From assembly GCA_964480915.1 (NCBI GenBank), contig CAYZRS010000042.1, positions 1 to 44,407 on the forward strand: 44,407 bases of DNA, given 5' to 3'. The notes below the pieces were generated by a model. It saw only the letters and a program-made list of their open reading frames with translations, was not told where the DNA came from and made no database searches. The stretch comes from CAWGCE01 sp964480915 (lineage in GTDB: Bacteria > Planctomycetota > Planctomycetia > Pirellulales > Pirellulaceae). Below, piece after piece: positions 24,801 to 34,850 of the stretch. Positions within the stretch are counted from its first letter, which is position 1; every line of letters starts with the position of its first letter. Position numbers and translations under genes: made by a program.

Positions 24801-26978
24801 CTAAGTCGTCACCGTTGCCGGTGGTGCAATCTGTTGCTCCAGACGTGATTCGGCAAGCGAAGTATCCACATCCAAACGCATGGTGGTATTCCACACACCT
24901 TTCTCATCGCCGACGACATGCCACAGCGGGTGCACGCAGACCGACTGGTGAACCAGCTCGAATCCACCCTCTGATTGACTGACGGTTTGAATCGGGAACG
25001 TCCAGAAGGTGGCTGGTTGAGCCACGCTGAATCCTAAACGTATCCCAAGCCACTCGTCGGTCAGGTTCAAATCGGTTTCGTCGTGCAGTTTCAATTCGGT
25101 CTGCAATTGGCCCAGATTGTTACCGTCGGCGTCGCTAAAATAGCGATCATCTTGCCCGGAAGGCAGGCCGGCAAAGTTGAACTCGACACCGAAGAGGAAG
25201 CCCTGATTTTGTGGCAGGCCTTCGATCATGTAGGCGATTTCTAGCACAGAGCTGCCGGCGTCGAGAGTCACTCCCTTCGTCAATTTGATCGGATTTCCAT
25301 CCAATTCGCCGAAGTTGGTCAGCATCACCTGGGCCCGACCCTCTTTGCGGCGAATGCGGGCTTCATAGGGCTGGCCGAAGAAGCTCAGCTTCTCACCCAC
25401 ATTCCCGTCGCGAATGCCTTCTAGCGTCACGCCTTCGTGGTAGAAGCGGTCGACGAGGCTCTTACGATTCATCGTGTCGTATTGAAGATGTTCGTCGAGC
25501 CCGTCTTGCTTGAAGACGACCAGATCGTGAATGCTGGCCACATCACCGCTCGCGTCAGATGGACCGGCAAGCACTTTCTGATGATAAATTTCGGGTCGGC
25601 GTGTGAGTGTTGCCGACAGGTTGTGACAAATCGAACGGACGTCAAGTTCGTACAATTGGCCACCTTGTTTCGGCGCGAGCAGGCAAATCAGCTTGTTGTT
25701 CTCGACGCGAATTTCTTGACTGCCGTCGAAGTTGTAGTCGTCCGCCGTCGCCTCGACCCAGTTGATCGGTCGATTTTCGGCGCGATCGAGCAAGTTGTCA
25801 GCCGAGATCAGGTGTTTGTAGATGGCGTTTCGAAGGTGGGGCAGATAGACGCCACCGAACGCTCCGTGCCAGTAACTGCAATTGCATTGGCCCCGATAGA
25901 GTTCTTGCCGCGCCTGCATGAGCAGGCCTCGGTCGTGGCCCGCCTGTTCGGCCAGTCGCAGTCGTTTACTGACCGCCATCATCCGGCTGTACATCTCGTC
26001 CGTTTCGGTGTACTTCACCTTGAAGTTGCGCCAATAACCGCCTCGCACAAACGTTTTCAGTTCACGCCAACGATGGTCTTCTTCCATGCTGTGGCTCAGG
26101 CGATCAAAATCGGCCTGTTTCTCGCGTGGCAGAGCCCATTCGGTCATTTCACGGTAGCTGCCTTCGGGAAGATAGACTTTGCCAACCGGCGGCAAATCCT
26201 CCAACGCGCTCGAAAGGGTGGTCGTGTAGAGCCAGTCCTTATTCTGGCTTAGCGCGTCAAAGAAGCGGCGCAACCAACCATTGCCGTAGACATGTTCTTT
26301 CGTATTGGGCCAGGTACCAAATTTCTCGCCGTCATCGCCAAAGACGAGCACGGCGTTCTCCTGCGTTTCGCCAATGTGTCGCAAGTAGCCGACAATTTCG
26401 TCGGCCGGCTGGAACGGAATTAGGTAACGGAGCCGCTCGCTGCCAGGAAAGATATAGAGGATTTGTCCTTCATCTTCGGTAACGTAGTGTCCAAACAGCT
26501 GATCGCCGTCGACCCCCGCGTTTTGAAAATGGAAGTCGTCCAGAATCGTGTAAGAAATACCGGCAGCGGCGATGTCGCTGGTGAGCGATTGTTCCCAAAC
26601 GCGTTCGGGAATCCACATCCCGCGGATTTCGGCTCCCAGTCGCGATCCGAGCCATGCCGAGTAATCGGCGATTTGGCCTCGCCGATCGGGCGAGGGGATC
26701 ATCGTTAGGATCGGTTCGTAGAAGGCACCGCCGAGTATCTCAACGCGCCCGTCCGCGATGAGTGCCGCCACGCGATCCAAGTACTCGGGATGGTTCTCGT
26801 GGAACCATTCCATCAACGGTCCGCTGGTGTGAAGGCTAATCTTGAGATCAGAGTACTCTTCAAAAATCTCGAGAAACGGCAGATAGCTATCTTGATAAGC
26901 CTGCTCGAACACGCCGTCGAAATTACCGACCGGTTGGTGATTGTGAAGCGCTAAACAGAGGCGTACGGGGTTGGGCAT
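24801..26978 (-). CDS. GH57 alpha-amylase / 4-alpha-glucanotransferase
   Basis: 725 residues. GH57 signature motifs are in place: ALHNHQPVG (10-18), GMWIPERVWEQ with catalytic nucleophile E125, and FGDDGEKFGTWP with catalytic D215/D216. The length and C-terminal beta-rich part (DUF1925/DUF1926-like) match the Thermococcus-type 4-alpha-glucanotransferase group, so it probably rearranges or trims alpha-1,4-glucans. No signal peptide, so it acts in the cytoplasm. It is the third gene after glgA and galT on the minus strand, with 152 nt after galT, which supports a role in glycogen metabolism. Whether amylase or transferase cannot be decided here. Confidence 0.92.
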   Translation of the reverse strand: MPNPVRLCLALHNHQPVGNFDGVFEQAYQDSYLPFLEIFEEYSDLKISLHTSGPLMEWFHENHPEYLDRVAALIADGRVEILGGAFYEPILTMIPSPDRRGQIADYSAWLGSRLGAEIRGMWIPERVWEQSLTSDIAAAGISYTILDDFHFQNAGVDGDQLFGHYVTEDEGQILYIFPGSERLRYLIPFQPADEIVGYLRHIGETQENAVLVFGDDGEKFGTWPNTKEHVYGNGWLRRFFDALSQNKDWLYTTTLSSALEDLPPVGKVYLPEGSYREMTEWALPREKQADFDRLSHSMEEDHRWRELKTFVRGGYWRNFKVKYTETDEMYSRMMAVSKRLRLAEQAGHDRGLLMQARQELYRGQCNCSYWHGAFGGVYLPHLRNAIYKHLISADNLLDRAENRPINWVEATADDYNFDGSQEIRVENNKLICLLAPKQGGQLYELDVRSICHNLSATLTRRPEIYHQKVLAGPSDASGDVASIHDLVVFKQDGLDEHLQYDTMNRKSLVDRFYHEGVTLEGIRDGNVGEKLSFFGQPYEARIRRKEGRAQVMLTNFGELDGNPIKLTKGVTLDAGSSVLEIAYMIEGLPQNQGFLFGVEFNFAGLPSGQDDRYFSDADGNNLGQLQTELKLHDETDLNLTDEWLGIRLGFSVAQPATFWTFPIQTVSQSEGGFELVHQSVCVHPLWHVVGDEKGVWNTTMRLDVDTSLAESRLEQQIAPPATVTT

Positions 26979-27130
26979 AGTGGGCTCGAGCTTGTTTAAC
27001 GGTTTGCCTGGGCAAGGATGTACGGCAAGTCAGTGACGCAGACGACGCGACCGTAGGTTTTGTTTATCGGTTGTTGAACTCTGATTTTTCGGCCAATCTG
27101 CGGCCGTTAAAGTCAGTTTGTGAGACCAAT

Positions 27131-28129
27131 TCACGCGCGTAACCGATGTGCGGCCTGTTCGGGTGATACGGGATTGATGAGTTGGCCCGATCCAAGCTCA
27201 AAACCGGCCGCCACGGCGATGCGCGGCAGCAACTCTATATGCCAGTGATAATGGTCGCTTTCGGCGCTGTCAAACGGAGCCGAATGGACCCAGAAGTTGT
27301 AAGTCACATGAGGAATCGCCGTTTCCAAGCGACGTAAGTTGTCTTGCAGAAATGTGGCCAATGCTGCACATTCCTCGTCCGTGAGCAGTTCGAAGCGGCT
27401 TTGGTGCTGGCGAGGCATCAGGCACAGCTCGAATGGCAGACGGCTGGCGAAGGGGCAAAATGAAACAAAAGCACCATTCGCCGCAACGACACGATTTTCG
27501 AGTGTTGTTTCTGTTGTGAGGATCGCGCAAAACAGGCAATGTTGGTGCGCGCCGAAATAGCGCGTTGCCGCCTCGGCTTCGCAAGCCAATTCGGTCGGTG
27601 TTTCGACGAACGCGACGAATTGGCTGTGGATATGCCCCAGCGATGCGCCTGCTGAGGGGCCGTAATTCTTGAAGAGCAGCCCGGCCTGGAACCGGCCGTC
27701 CTGAGCCGCCGTCAACAGGCGATCTCGGTAAGTTCGCACAACCGCGGAAGCTGCCTCGATCGAAAGTTCGGTCAGTGATCGAATGTGGAGTGGCGATTCG
27801 ATGATCACCTCTTGCTGTCCCCGCACCGCGCGCGCCCGCAAGAGTTCGTTCGAATCGGAAATCGGCAGCGGTTCCATCTGCAGGGCCGGGAATTTGTTGG
27901 GGACTACCCGAACTTGCCACGGATCGGTTGTCGATTTACTCGGTTCATTCCGGGTGGTCAGGACGGTCAGCGGTGCCGGCGTGTGATCTTCGCGTCCGGC
28001 GCAGAAAGGGCAGGTCGCCGCGTCGTCATAGTCCCAGGCGGCAGCCGAGATGGCATTGGGGCGTGAGAGTCGTTCGGGTGCGATGATGACTTGCCGGCCC
28101 GAGACCGGATCGTAGCGAAACTCAGGCAC
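27131..28129 (-). CDS. galT: galactose-1-phosphate uridylyltransferase family (HIT superfamily)
   Basis: 332 residues, GTG start at 28129. It has the zinc pair C40/C43 (CPFC), NKFPA, and the active-site GASLGHIHSQ with nucleophile H168 beside H166. The C-terminal HWHIELLPR and the final FELGSGQLINPVSPEQAA are family hallmarks. It normally swaps UMP between UDP-glucose and galactose-1-P. Enclosed between glgA and GH57 it may instead act on glucose-1-P, for example as an ADP-glucose phosphorylase-like enzyme; the family includes such members. Its start lies inside the end of glgA (8-nt overlap), so the two are coupled. Confidence 0.88.
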   Translation of the reverse strand: MPEFRYDPVSGRQVIIAPERLSRPNAISAAAWDYDDAATCPFCAGREDHTPAPLTVLTTRNEPSKSTTDPWQVRVVPNKFPALQMEPLPISDSNELLRARAVRGQQEVIIESPLHIRSLTELSIEAASAVVRTYRDRLLTAAQDGRFQAGLLFKNYGPSAGASLGHIHSQFVAFVETPTELACEAEAATRYFGAHQHCLFCAILTTETTLENRVVAANGAFVSFCPFASRLPFELCLMPRQHQSRFELLTDEECAALATFLQDNLRRLETAIPHVTYNFWVHSAPFDSAESDHYHWHIELLPRIAVAAGFELGSGQLINPVSPEQAAHRLRA

Positions 28130-29627
28130 GAACGATTTGCTTTCGCTCGGCGGCTCGGCGAGCCATCGTGTCCCGATAGAGCTGGGAATATTGCTGAGCG
28201 CTCGCCCGCCATGAATGGTCCTGTGCCATCGCGGTTTCCACGAGTTGCTGCCACAGCTCGGTTTGGTTCAAGTAGACGTCCAGCGCGGTGCGCAGGCACT
28301 TTTCGCAAGCCTCGACATTGAACGGTTCGAATACGAAACCGTTGGAGGTTTTGCTCTTGGCCGACTGTTCCGTAAGATTGAAAACGGTGTCGGCCAGCCC
28401 GCCAGTCTTGTGGACGATCGGCAGCGTACCGTAGGCCAGGCTGTAGATTTGGTTCAGCCCACACGGCTCGTACCGGCTAGGCATCATGAACAGGTCGCTC
28501 CCCGCCTCGATCTGGTGCGCTAGTGCGTTGGAGAATTCTAACTTCGCCGCCACTTTCGTCGGGAAACTGTCGGCGAGCTGCCGCAACTGCTTTTCGTATT
28601 CCGGCGTCCCAGTACCCAGCACAACCCATTGCGCGTTTTCGTATCGAGCCCAACGTTCCATGATGTAGAGGATCAGGTCGATCCCTTTTTGTTCAACCAG
28701 TCGGCTGACGATTCCGATGACCGGCGTCTTGGGCTCTTCGGACAATCCGAGCGATTTTTGCAGCGCCTGTTTGCAAGCCGCCTTGCCCGTTTTCCAAGTC
28801 TTCTCGTCAAACGTTTCGGCGATGTGTTGGTCGTTTTGCGGGTGCCATTGGTCGTAGTCGACACCGTTGAGGATCCCGCTGAGGACATCTCGCTTTTGTG
28901 ACAGTGCGCCTTCCAGGCCACAGCCGAGCGGAGCCGATTGGATTTCGGCCGCGTAGGTTGGACTGACCGTGTTGATCGAATCGGAAAAGACGATCGCCGC
29001 TTTTAGCAAATTCAGGTCGCCGTGGAATTCGAGCTGCTTCCAGTTGAAGTATTTCCAATCGAGTCCCGTCAACAACATATCCCAATGCCAGAACTGACCT
29101 TGGTAGGCCATGTTGTGGATCGAAGTGAGCGTGGCGATTTTTTCGTACCGCGCGACGGCCCGATACTCGGCCTCGAGATAACACGGGATCAGGCCCGTCT
29201 GCCAATCATTACAGTGAATGATATCGATATCCAAATCGAGTAAACGGATCGCTTCGAGGACCGCCCGATTGAAGAAAACGAACCGCTCACAATTGTCGCG
29301 GTAGTCGACGCCCCCTTCACCGTACAAATGGTCGCGGTCGAAATACTCTTCTTGATGGATGAAATAGATCGGGACATCCGAGTTCGGCATTTCTGAAACG
29401 CAGATGGACCCATGGATGGCGCGATTTCCAACCGGTACATCGAAATGGATATCCAGCTTGCGAATCGGCAAGCCACTTTCGAAGACACATCGATAGGCTG
29501 GCATGAAGACGACAACATCATGGCCCAGTTGACGCAGTTGGCTTGGAAGCGCTCCGCTAACATCTGCCAATCCGCCCGTCTTGGCGAACGGTACCGCCTC
29601 GCTGGTTGCAAACAGTACCTTGAGCAC
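28122..29627 (-). CDS. glgA: glycogen synthase (GT5)
   Basis: 501 residues. It adds glucose from ADP-glucose to growing glycogen. The N-terminal K16-T-G-G-LADV binds the nucleotide-sugar pyrophosphate, and the C-terminal domain has the E-x7-E type segment SRYEPCGLNQIYSLAYGT followed by KTGGLADTV. The GTG at 29627 is the start, because LKVLFATSEAVPF is the family N-terminus and AGGAG lies 6 nt upstream; the 27 codons before it are not conserved-looking. It heads the glgA-galT-GH57 unit. Confidence 0.94.
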   Translation of the reverse strand: MLKVLFATSEAVPFAKTGGLADVSGALPSQLRQLGHDVVVFMPAYRCVFESGLPIRKLDIHFDVPVGNRAIHGSICVSEMPNSDVPIYFIHQEEYFDRDHLYGEGGVDYRDNCERFVFFNRAVLEAIRLLDLDIDIIHCNDWQTGLIPCYLEAEYRAVARYEKIATLTSIHNMAYQGQFWHWDMLLTGLDWKYFNWKQLEFHGDLNLLKAAIVFSDSINTVSPTYAAEIQSAPLGCGLEGALSQKRDVLSGILNGVDYDQWHPQNDQHIAETFDEKTWKTGKAACKQALQKSLGLSEEPKTPVIGIVSRLVEQKGIDLILYIMERWARYENAQWVVLGTGTPEYEKQLRQLADSFPTKVAAKLEFSNALAHQIEAGSDLFMMPSRYEPCGLNQIYSLAYGTLPIVHKTGGLADTVFNLTEQSAKSKTSNGFVFEPFNVEACEKCLRTALDVYLNQTELWQQLVETAMAQDHSWRASAQQYSQLYRDTMARRAAERKQIVRA

Positions 29628-29858
29628 AGTCGACTCCTGCCGTTGATTGATGATTTGATGGTTTGATGGATTCGTGGCGGCGGCTGCCGAAGGGAAGATG
29701 AGCCGCACAAGTTCCTAGCGTATCTCAATTTTGACGATGTGCAGAACAGCAATCAGCCAGTTCTGCCTACTCTCAATATATACTTTGCGCTTTTGGCGAG
29801 TGTATCGCCCGATTCGCCAGATTTGAATGTTGGGTGAAGTCCCGAAGGGTGGTGCCGG

Positions 29859-31052
29859 TTACGATAGCAAGCTCACAATCGATTCGGCCACGTACTGGAC
29901 ATTTTGCTCGTTGAGCCCCGCCAAGTTGAGGCGGCCGTTATTGACGATATAGACCGAACGCTCGTCGCGCAGTCGCTGCACTTGGTCAGGTGTTAGGCCG
30001 GTAAGGCTGAACATGCCACGCTGCCGGTTCATGAATTCGAAGTCGCCCGGAAAATCCATCGCCGTGACGATGGACGCCAGCTGGCCTCTCACGCTCTGGA
30101 TGCGGGTCCGCATGTCGGCCAGTTCTTCCAGCCACATCGTTCGCAATGAATCGTCGCTCAGCACGGTGGAAACGATGGAGGCGCCGTGCGAAGGAGGATT
30201 CGAGTAATTGGCGCGTACGCTTTTCTTTAATCGGCTGAGTACCGCACTGGCGGCTGCCGCGTCGCCAGCGACAACGGTGAGCGCGCCGACGCGTTCACGG
30301 TACAAACCAAAATTCTTCGAGAACGAACTGCAGATGATGAGTTCGTCGAGTTCCGTGGCCAAGATTCGCAGGCCCGCGGCATCCTCTTCGATACCTTCGC
30401 CGAACCCTTGATAGGCGAAATCGACAAGCGGTAACGCTTGCCGTGCCTTCAGGATTGCTGCGATCTCCTGCCACTGTTCCACCGTTAGGTCGGCACCGGT
30501 CGGGTTATGGCAGCATCCGTGCAGCAGAACAACGTCGTTCGCAGGTACTTTCGTCAGCGAATCGCAGAGCGCAGGAAAGTCGACCTCATTCTTTTGCGTG
30601 TCGTAATAGGGATACGATTTCGTTTCGACGTGAGCCGCAGCGAAAATGTTCGGGTGGTTGGGCCAAGTCGGAGTGCTGAGCCAGACGGTCGATTCGGGGA
30701 AGGTGGTCGCGAGCCAGTCGCCAGCGACTCGCAGTGCGCCGGTTCCTCCTGGCGTCTGAACCGAGACGACGCGGTCGGCAGCGATGGCGGCGTGCCCAGC
30801 ACCTAGCAGCAGGTCGGGGACCTGTTTTGCATACTGCGGGTGGCCGTCGATTCCCAGATATCGCTTTGTCGATTCTTCTGCGAGCAGCTTTTGTTCGGCC
30901 GCTTTGACACAATTCAAAATGGGAGTTTCGCCCTCGGCATTGGCGTAGATGCCTACGGTGAGATTGACCTTGGTCGCATTCGAGTCGGCCTTGAAGGCTT
31001 CGTTCAGGCCCAGGATCGCGTCTGGGGCGGCTGGTTTGACGGATTGAAACAT
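29859..31052 (-). CDS. aspartate/aromatic aminotransferase (class I)
   Basis: 397 residues from the ATG at 31052, the exact size of AspC/TyrB. MFQSVKPAAPDAILGLNEAF and LTVGIYANAEGETP match the subfamily, GCCHNPTGADLT is the cofactor/substrate loop, and SSFSKNFGLYRERVG holds the PLP lysine K246. The NPPSHGASIV segment is also typical. It makes aspartate or aromatic amino acids from oxo acids with glutamate; the subtype cannot be settled from sequence alone. It is divergent from ino1. Confidence 0.93.
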   Translation of the reverse strand: MFQSVKPAAPDAILGLNEAFKADSNATKVNLTVGIYANAEGETPILNCVKAAEQKLLAEESTKRYLGIDGHPQYAKQVPDLLLGAGHAAIAADRVVSVQTPGGTGALRVAGDWLATTFPESTVWLSTPTWPNHPNIFAAAHVETKSYPYYDTQKNEVDFPALCDSLTKVPANDVVLLHGCCHNPTGADLTVEQWQEIAAILKARQALPLVDFAYQGFGEGIEEDAAGLRILATELDELIICSSFSKNFGLYRERVGALTVVAGDAAAASAVLSRLKKSVRANYSNPPSHGASIVSTVLSDDSLRTMWLEELADMRTRIQSVRGQLASIVTAMDFPGDFEFMNRQRGMFSLTGLTPDQVQRLRDERSVYIVNNGRLNLAGLNEQNVQYVAESIVSLLS

Positions 31053-31236
31053 GGAATCTTGGTTTCTCAGTAGGGGGCAAAGCGGACTGACATTTATCGT
31101 AACTGGGAAAAGTTCGTTGCCACAGGTGTGATTGATCTTGGCGGCATTTGCCAGGAATTTACTGGGGGCGCTTCCCCTGACACCGCATGGCTCTACGATA
31201 TTCCATCGACGGTAACTTCGCTGAGGACGATTTTTC

Positions 31237-32442
31237 ATGGCCAAATCAAAAGTAGGAATCTGGTTCGTAGGCGCACGAGGCGGTGTCGCAACGACCACCA
31301 TCGTCGGGCTTTGGGCTTTGAAAAAAGGACGGATCGGGCCGACGGGACTCGTTAGCGAATTGCCGTTTTTCACGCACCTTGATTTGCTGCCTTGGGACTC
31401 CTTCGCCGTGGGTGGACACGATATTCGGAGTGCGACCCTGGTCGAGACCGCGCAGGAATTGGTGGCTCAGAATGCCCTGTCGGCCGATTTGGTGACCGCC
31501 TGCCGACGTGAGCTGACGCGTATCGAGAAGAACCTAAAACCGGGCACGTTGATCAACGTGGGCGATGCGATTACCGATCTGGCCGACACGCGGCTCAAAC
31601 GAAAACAAGAAAAGGCACAGGAAGCGGTCGATCGAATTCAGGCCGATCTCAAGGAGTTTTCGAAACGCAATAAATTGGACCAAGTCATCGTCATCAACCT
31701 GGCGTCGACCGAACCACCTTTCGATGACAAATCGCTGCCGAGAAAGTGGAGCGAACTGAAGAAGAAGCTCTCATCGAGCAAGTGCACGCTCGGTGCCAGT
31801 TCGATCTACGCGATCGCCGCCCTCGACTTGGGACATCCATATATCAATTTCACTCCGTCGGTCGGTTCGGACACACCGGCGATTTGTGAATTGGCCGAAC
31901 TTCGTGAGACGTGCCATATGGGGCACGACGGCAAAACGGGTGAGACGCTGTTGAAAACGGTCCTGGCGCCGATGTTTGCTCATCGCAACCTGGCGGTCAT
32001 GAGCTGGGTGGGGCACAACATTTTCGGAAACCTGGACGGCAAAATTCTCGACGACCCGCTCAATAAAGAGACGAAAGTTCGCAGCAAGGATCAAGCACTG
32101 GCGCAGATTCTGGGGTACAGCCCCCAGTCGCTGGTGTCGATCGAGTACATCAAGAGCCTCGGTGATTGGAAAACGGCCTGGGATCACATTCACTTCAAAG
32201 GCTTCTTGGATACACCGATGAAATTGCAGTTCACGTGGCAGGGCTGCGATTCCATCCTGGCAGCGCCGCTGGTACTCGATCTGGCCCGCTTTTGTCACAA
32301 AGCTCATCAAAGTGGCGAACGGGGCTTACTGACGTTTCTCAGTAGCTTTTTCAAATCGCCGCAAGGAGTTCGCGAAGCCGATTTTGCGTTGCAGTTTCAA
32401 CAGTTGCTCGACTGGGCTCGCAACGTCGACCTGGGCGAGTAA
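31237..32442 (+). CDS. ino1: inositol-3-phosphate synthase
   Basis: 401 residues. The NAD-binding N-terminus is VGIWFVGARGGVATTTIVG. The following sites match myo-inositol-1-phosphate synthase: GGHDIRSATL, INLASTEPP, NFTPSVGSDTPAI and SWVGHNIFGNLDGK, with a core GKTGETLLKT. It isomerises glucose-6-phosphate to inositol-3-phosphate, the first step to inositol lipids or solutes. ATG at 31237 with GAGGA upstream. Its 3' end converges with the HEAT-repeat gene. No inositol lipid gene lies nearby. Confidence 0.92.
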   Translation: MAKSKVGIWFVGARGGVATTTIVGLWALKKGRIGPTGLVSELPFFTHLDLLPWDSFAVGGHDIRSATLVETAQELVAQNALSADLVTACRRELTRIEKNLKPGTLINVGDAITDLADTRLKRKQEKAQEAVDRIQADLKEFSKRNKLDQVIVINLASTEPPFDDKSLPRKWSELKKKLSSSKCTLGASSIYAIAALDLGHPYINFTPSVGSDTPAICELAELRETCHMGHDGKTGETLLKTVLAPMFAHRNLAVMSWVGHNIFGNLDGKILDDPLNKETKVRSKDQALAQILGYSPQSLVSIEYIKSLGDWKTAWDHIHFKGFLDTPMKLQFTWQGCDSILAAPLVLDLARFCHKAHQSGERGLLTFLSSFFKSPQGVREADFALQFQQLLDWARNVDLGE

Positions 32443-32499
32443 CGATCCAACGTTACTGCGGGAAGTTCACGGCACCGCTGCCGGCATCCTTCGATGGCT

Positions 32500-34053
32500 T
32501 TAGACGTCGAAGTCGCCATTAAATGCTTGCAGGAGGCGGTGTCCCTTGTAGATGCAGTAGCCTTGAGGGGGCGCTTGTCCGGCGTACCAGTATTCTTGCT
32601 GAGGGTCGACAACGACCGTGCCGATTTCGCCTTCCCGTTCACAGCGGGCGACCAGAATGTCATCGCCGAAAAATTTGCCGTGAATGTGCGGTTGGACGGC
32701 CGAGTAGTCCTGATCTTCGATCCGGTCCCGGTGCTCGACCAGTATCGGATGGAGGCTGGACGGATCAACGTGTTCGATCTCGAACTGCAAAATATCTTCG
32801 TGTTCTGCCTGCCAGCCGGCAAACATTGCATAGGCATCGTTGGGTACCAAGGTATCGATCGAAACGTGGAACGCGTGAATCAGTGGTCCGGCGATTCCCA
32901 GGTTGCGAAACGTGCTCAGCGTGCCATCCGGTTCGGCAGCGTGGTACGTATAGCGGAACAGGTAACAGTTGCGGGGTTCCTCGAAGCCGGGCCAGTAGAG
33001 TGTTTTCATGTCGACCAGCTCGCAAGCGGAAGGGGGGACTCCCATGTTGGTGGGCTGCGACAAGTAGGTGACGAGCTCGGCTTCGGCGACCGAAGCGGGG
33101 TCGGAGTACTTTTCATCGATCAAATCGAGGAAGTCGAGCTCCTCGGCGTAAGCCAGCACGCGCAGGCGAACCGACGGTTCGGCGACCAAATCTCGCAGAA
33201 CATTCTTCCCTTCAATGTGACCGAGCCTGGCGATGGCGGCAGCCGCTTCGACCCGAACGCGACGGTGTTTGATATCCATCAAATGCTTCAGCGGCCGAAC
33301 GGCGCGTTGATCGCCCACGAGGCCCAGTGAATCGCACAGCGCGACGGCCAGCGAGATGCCGTTAGAAACGGTCTTACGACGTTCTTCGCTATCTTCCACG
33401 GAGCGTTCCATCGCTTGATTTTGCAGCAGCTCCAATTGCTGAGTGACGCCACCCAGGAGCCCTAGCAGCTGTTCGATTCGCGGTGTGCCAGGATGGACCG
33501 GCACCCGTTGGTCGCGCGTGAGATGGTTTGCTATTTCCAGAACAGCGATGGCGACGTCTTGGTTGTCCAGGCACTCGAACAACTCTGGAAATAGTCTGTC
33601 GACGGCGACGTGGGGCTGGAGGAGAAGAAAGAATGGCGCCGTGGCAGCGGCTAAGCCCTGCGGCGGGTCGTTCTTCATCAAACCGCAGAGGATGTCCAGT
33701 TCGGGCGGTTGGCCAACAGCCGCCAAAGCCGACAGCAGGTGATAGCGTGCCCCTTGGTGAGGCCCGACCTGAGAATAAAGCCGCCCCATGAGTTCGGCGG
33801 TCGATTCGATCAATGGCACACCCGGATGAGCCGCTGCTCGTTGCCTTGCCCAGGCTTCGCAGCTGGCGAGAATGAGCTCCCAACCCTCCTGATCGGTCTC
33901 GCCGACGCTCGTTAGCTGGCAGAGCTGATTAACGAACAGCAGCATGTCCTGATCATTGGACGTTGGTAGGTCCTGACAGAGTTGCTGGATCTCGCTTGGC
34001 GAAAAAGAGTTCGTGGAGATCAAATTGACGAGCATTGTTTGCGCTTGATTCAT
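32500..34053 (-). CDS. HEAT-repeat-containing protein of unknown function
   Basis: 517 residues from the ATG at 34053, no signal peptide. The N-terminal ~330 residues are helical repeats; a clear HEAT/PBS-like unit is DQRAVRPLKHLMDIKHRRVRVEAAAAIARLG (about 272-302). The C-terminal ~190 residues are a separate domain, rich in Tyr, Asp and His (CYLFRYTYHAAEPDG, FAGWQAEHEDILQFEIEHV, IHGKFFGDDILVARCEREG), likely beta-rich; the family is not recognised. It is probably a cytoplasmic protein for binding partners. It is divergent from the small protein at 34204. Confidence 0.78.
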   Translation of the reverse strand: MNQAQTMLVNLISTNSFSPSEIQQLCQDLPTSNDQDMLLFVNQLCQLTSVGETDQEGWELILASCEAWARQRAAAHPGVPLIESTAELMGRLYSQVGPHQGARYHLLSALAAVGQPPELDILCGLMKNDPPQGLAAATAPFFLLLQPHVAVDRLFPELFECLDNQDVAIAVLEIANHLTRDQRVPVHPGTPRIEQLLGLLGGVTQQLELLQNQAMERSVEDSEERRKTVSNGISLAVALCDSLGLVGDQRAVRPLKHLMDIKHRRVRVEAAAAIARLGHIEGKNVLRDLVAEPSVRLRVLAYAEELDFLDLIDEKYSDPASVAEAELVTYLSQPTNMGVPPSACELVDMKTLYWPGFEEPRNCYLFRYTYHAAEPDGTLSTFRNLGIAGPLIHAFHVSIDTLVPNDAYAMFAGWQAEHEDILQFEIEHVDPSSLHPILVEHRDRIEDQDYSAVQPHIHGKFFGDDILVARCEREGEIGTVVVDPQQEYWYAGQAPPQGYCIYKGHRLLQAFNGDFDV

Positions 34054-34203
34054 CCGGACATTTATAACCCAACAGAGTCCCGTTTGCAGCGATCTCGAGC
34101 GACTTTTACACCGCTGGCGGTTGCCAGATTCGGCCCCGTTGAGGATGTTTAGGTCGAGGATTCTTCAGGTTTTTGAACACTGGTACAGAAGAAATGAACC
34201 CCA

Positions 34204-34494
34204 ATGCAGCTCGAACAAATCAAAGCATCCCTGAGTCACGATGCGCCGAATAACGACTGGTCACCTCTCGTACAGGCGATGTGGTGGGATGCCAAAGGAG
34301 ACTGGCAAAGGGCCCATGAGATTGCTCAAGAGATCGAATCGGCCGACGGCAGTTGGGTGCACGCCTACCTACATCGGAAGGAAGGGGATACTGGTAACGC
34401 CGGTTATTGGTATCGCCGCGCACAGCGAACGATGCCCAATGGTTCGCTGCAAGAGGAATGGGATGCGATCGTGAGCGAATTGATGGCCAACTGA
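34204..34494 (+). CDS. small conserved-looking protein
   Basis: 96 residues from the ATG at 34204. It has an acidic, tryptophan-rich helical build: SPLVQAMWWDAKGDWQRAHE, then DGSWVHAYLHRKEGDTGNAG and YWYRRAQRTMP. The repeat-like W-x-x-A-H and YWYRRA pieces give a TPR-like impression, but it is too short for more than one or two repeats. I recall similar short proteins with a YWYRRA-type end in bacteria, without known function. It is likely real because the amino acid usage is balanced and no other frame competes. Confidence 0.75.
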   Translation: MQLEQIKASLSHDAPNNDWSPLVQAMWWDAKGDWQRAHEIAQEIESADGSWVHAYLHRKEGDTGNAGYWYRRAQRTMPNGSLQEEWDAIVSELMAN

Positions 34495-34850
34495 TGGCGA
34501 GTTGATTGGCGAACAAATTTGCGAATCGGTAAATGGAGAACGAAGTGACTCCTACGAATAGCGCCGGTTGTTCTTGAATTGTTCTTGTTTGTGATCCAGA
34601 AAAATAACTTTGTCAAAAGTTTGGTCTCCCGTATTGACGAATGAAGGCGAAAGTTGGTTCAATCTTGCAATCTGGGCAAACAGTGGAAGATGAACCAACA
34701 ACGGTTGGTGAACATTCTGTTTGTTGCTCAACCAATACTTGAACGTTGACATGTTGTGGACGTTCCTCTGTCACGGATAGCTTTCCCCAACCTGGGTACC
34801 AAGGGGAAATGCGTTGAGACACCCCGGTGCCCTGCAAAGGAGCCATCCGA
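34495..34850. other. 356-nt intergenic region
   Basis: It contains a direct repeat TTGTTCTTG (34568-34576 and 34579-34587) and a short inverted repeat around 34684-34700 (ACCAACAACGGTTGGT). G+C is lower than in genes. No coding frame is convincing. A strong AAAGGAG at 34837-34843 serves the lysine-rich protein, whose promoter should be here. Confidence 0.4.
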
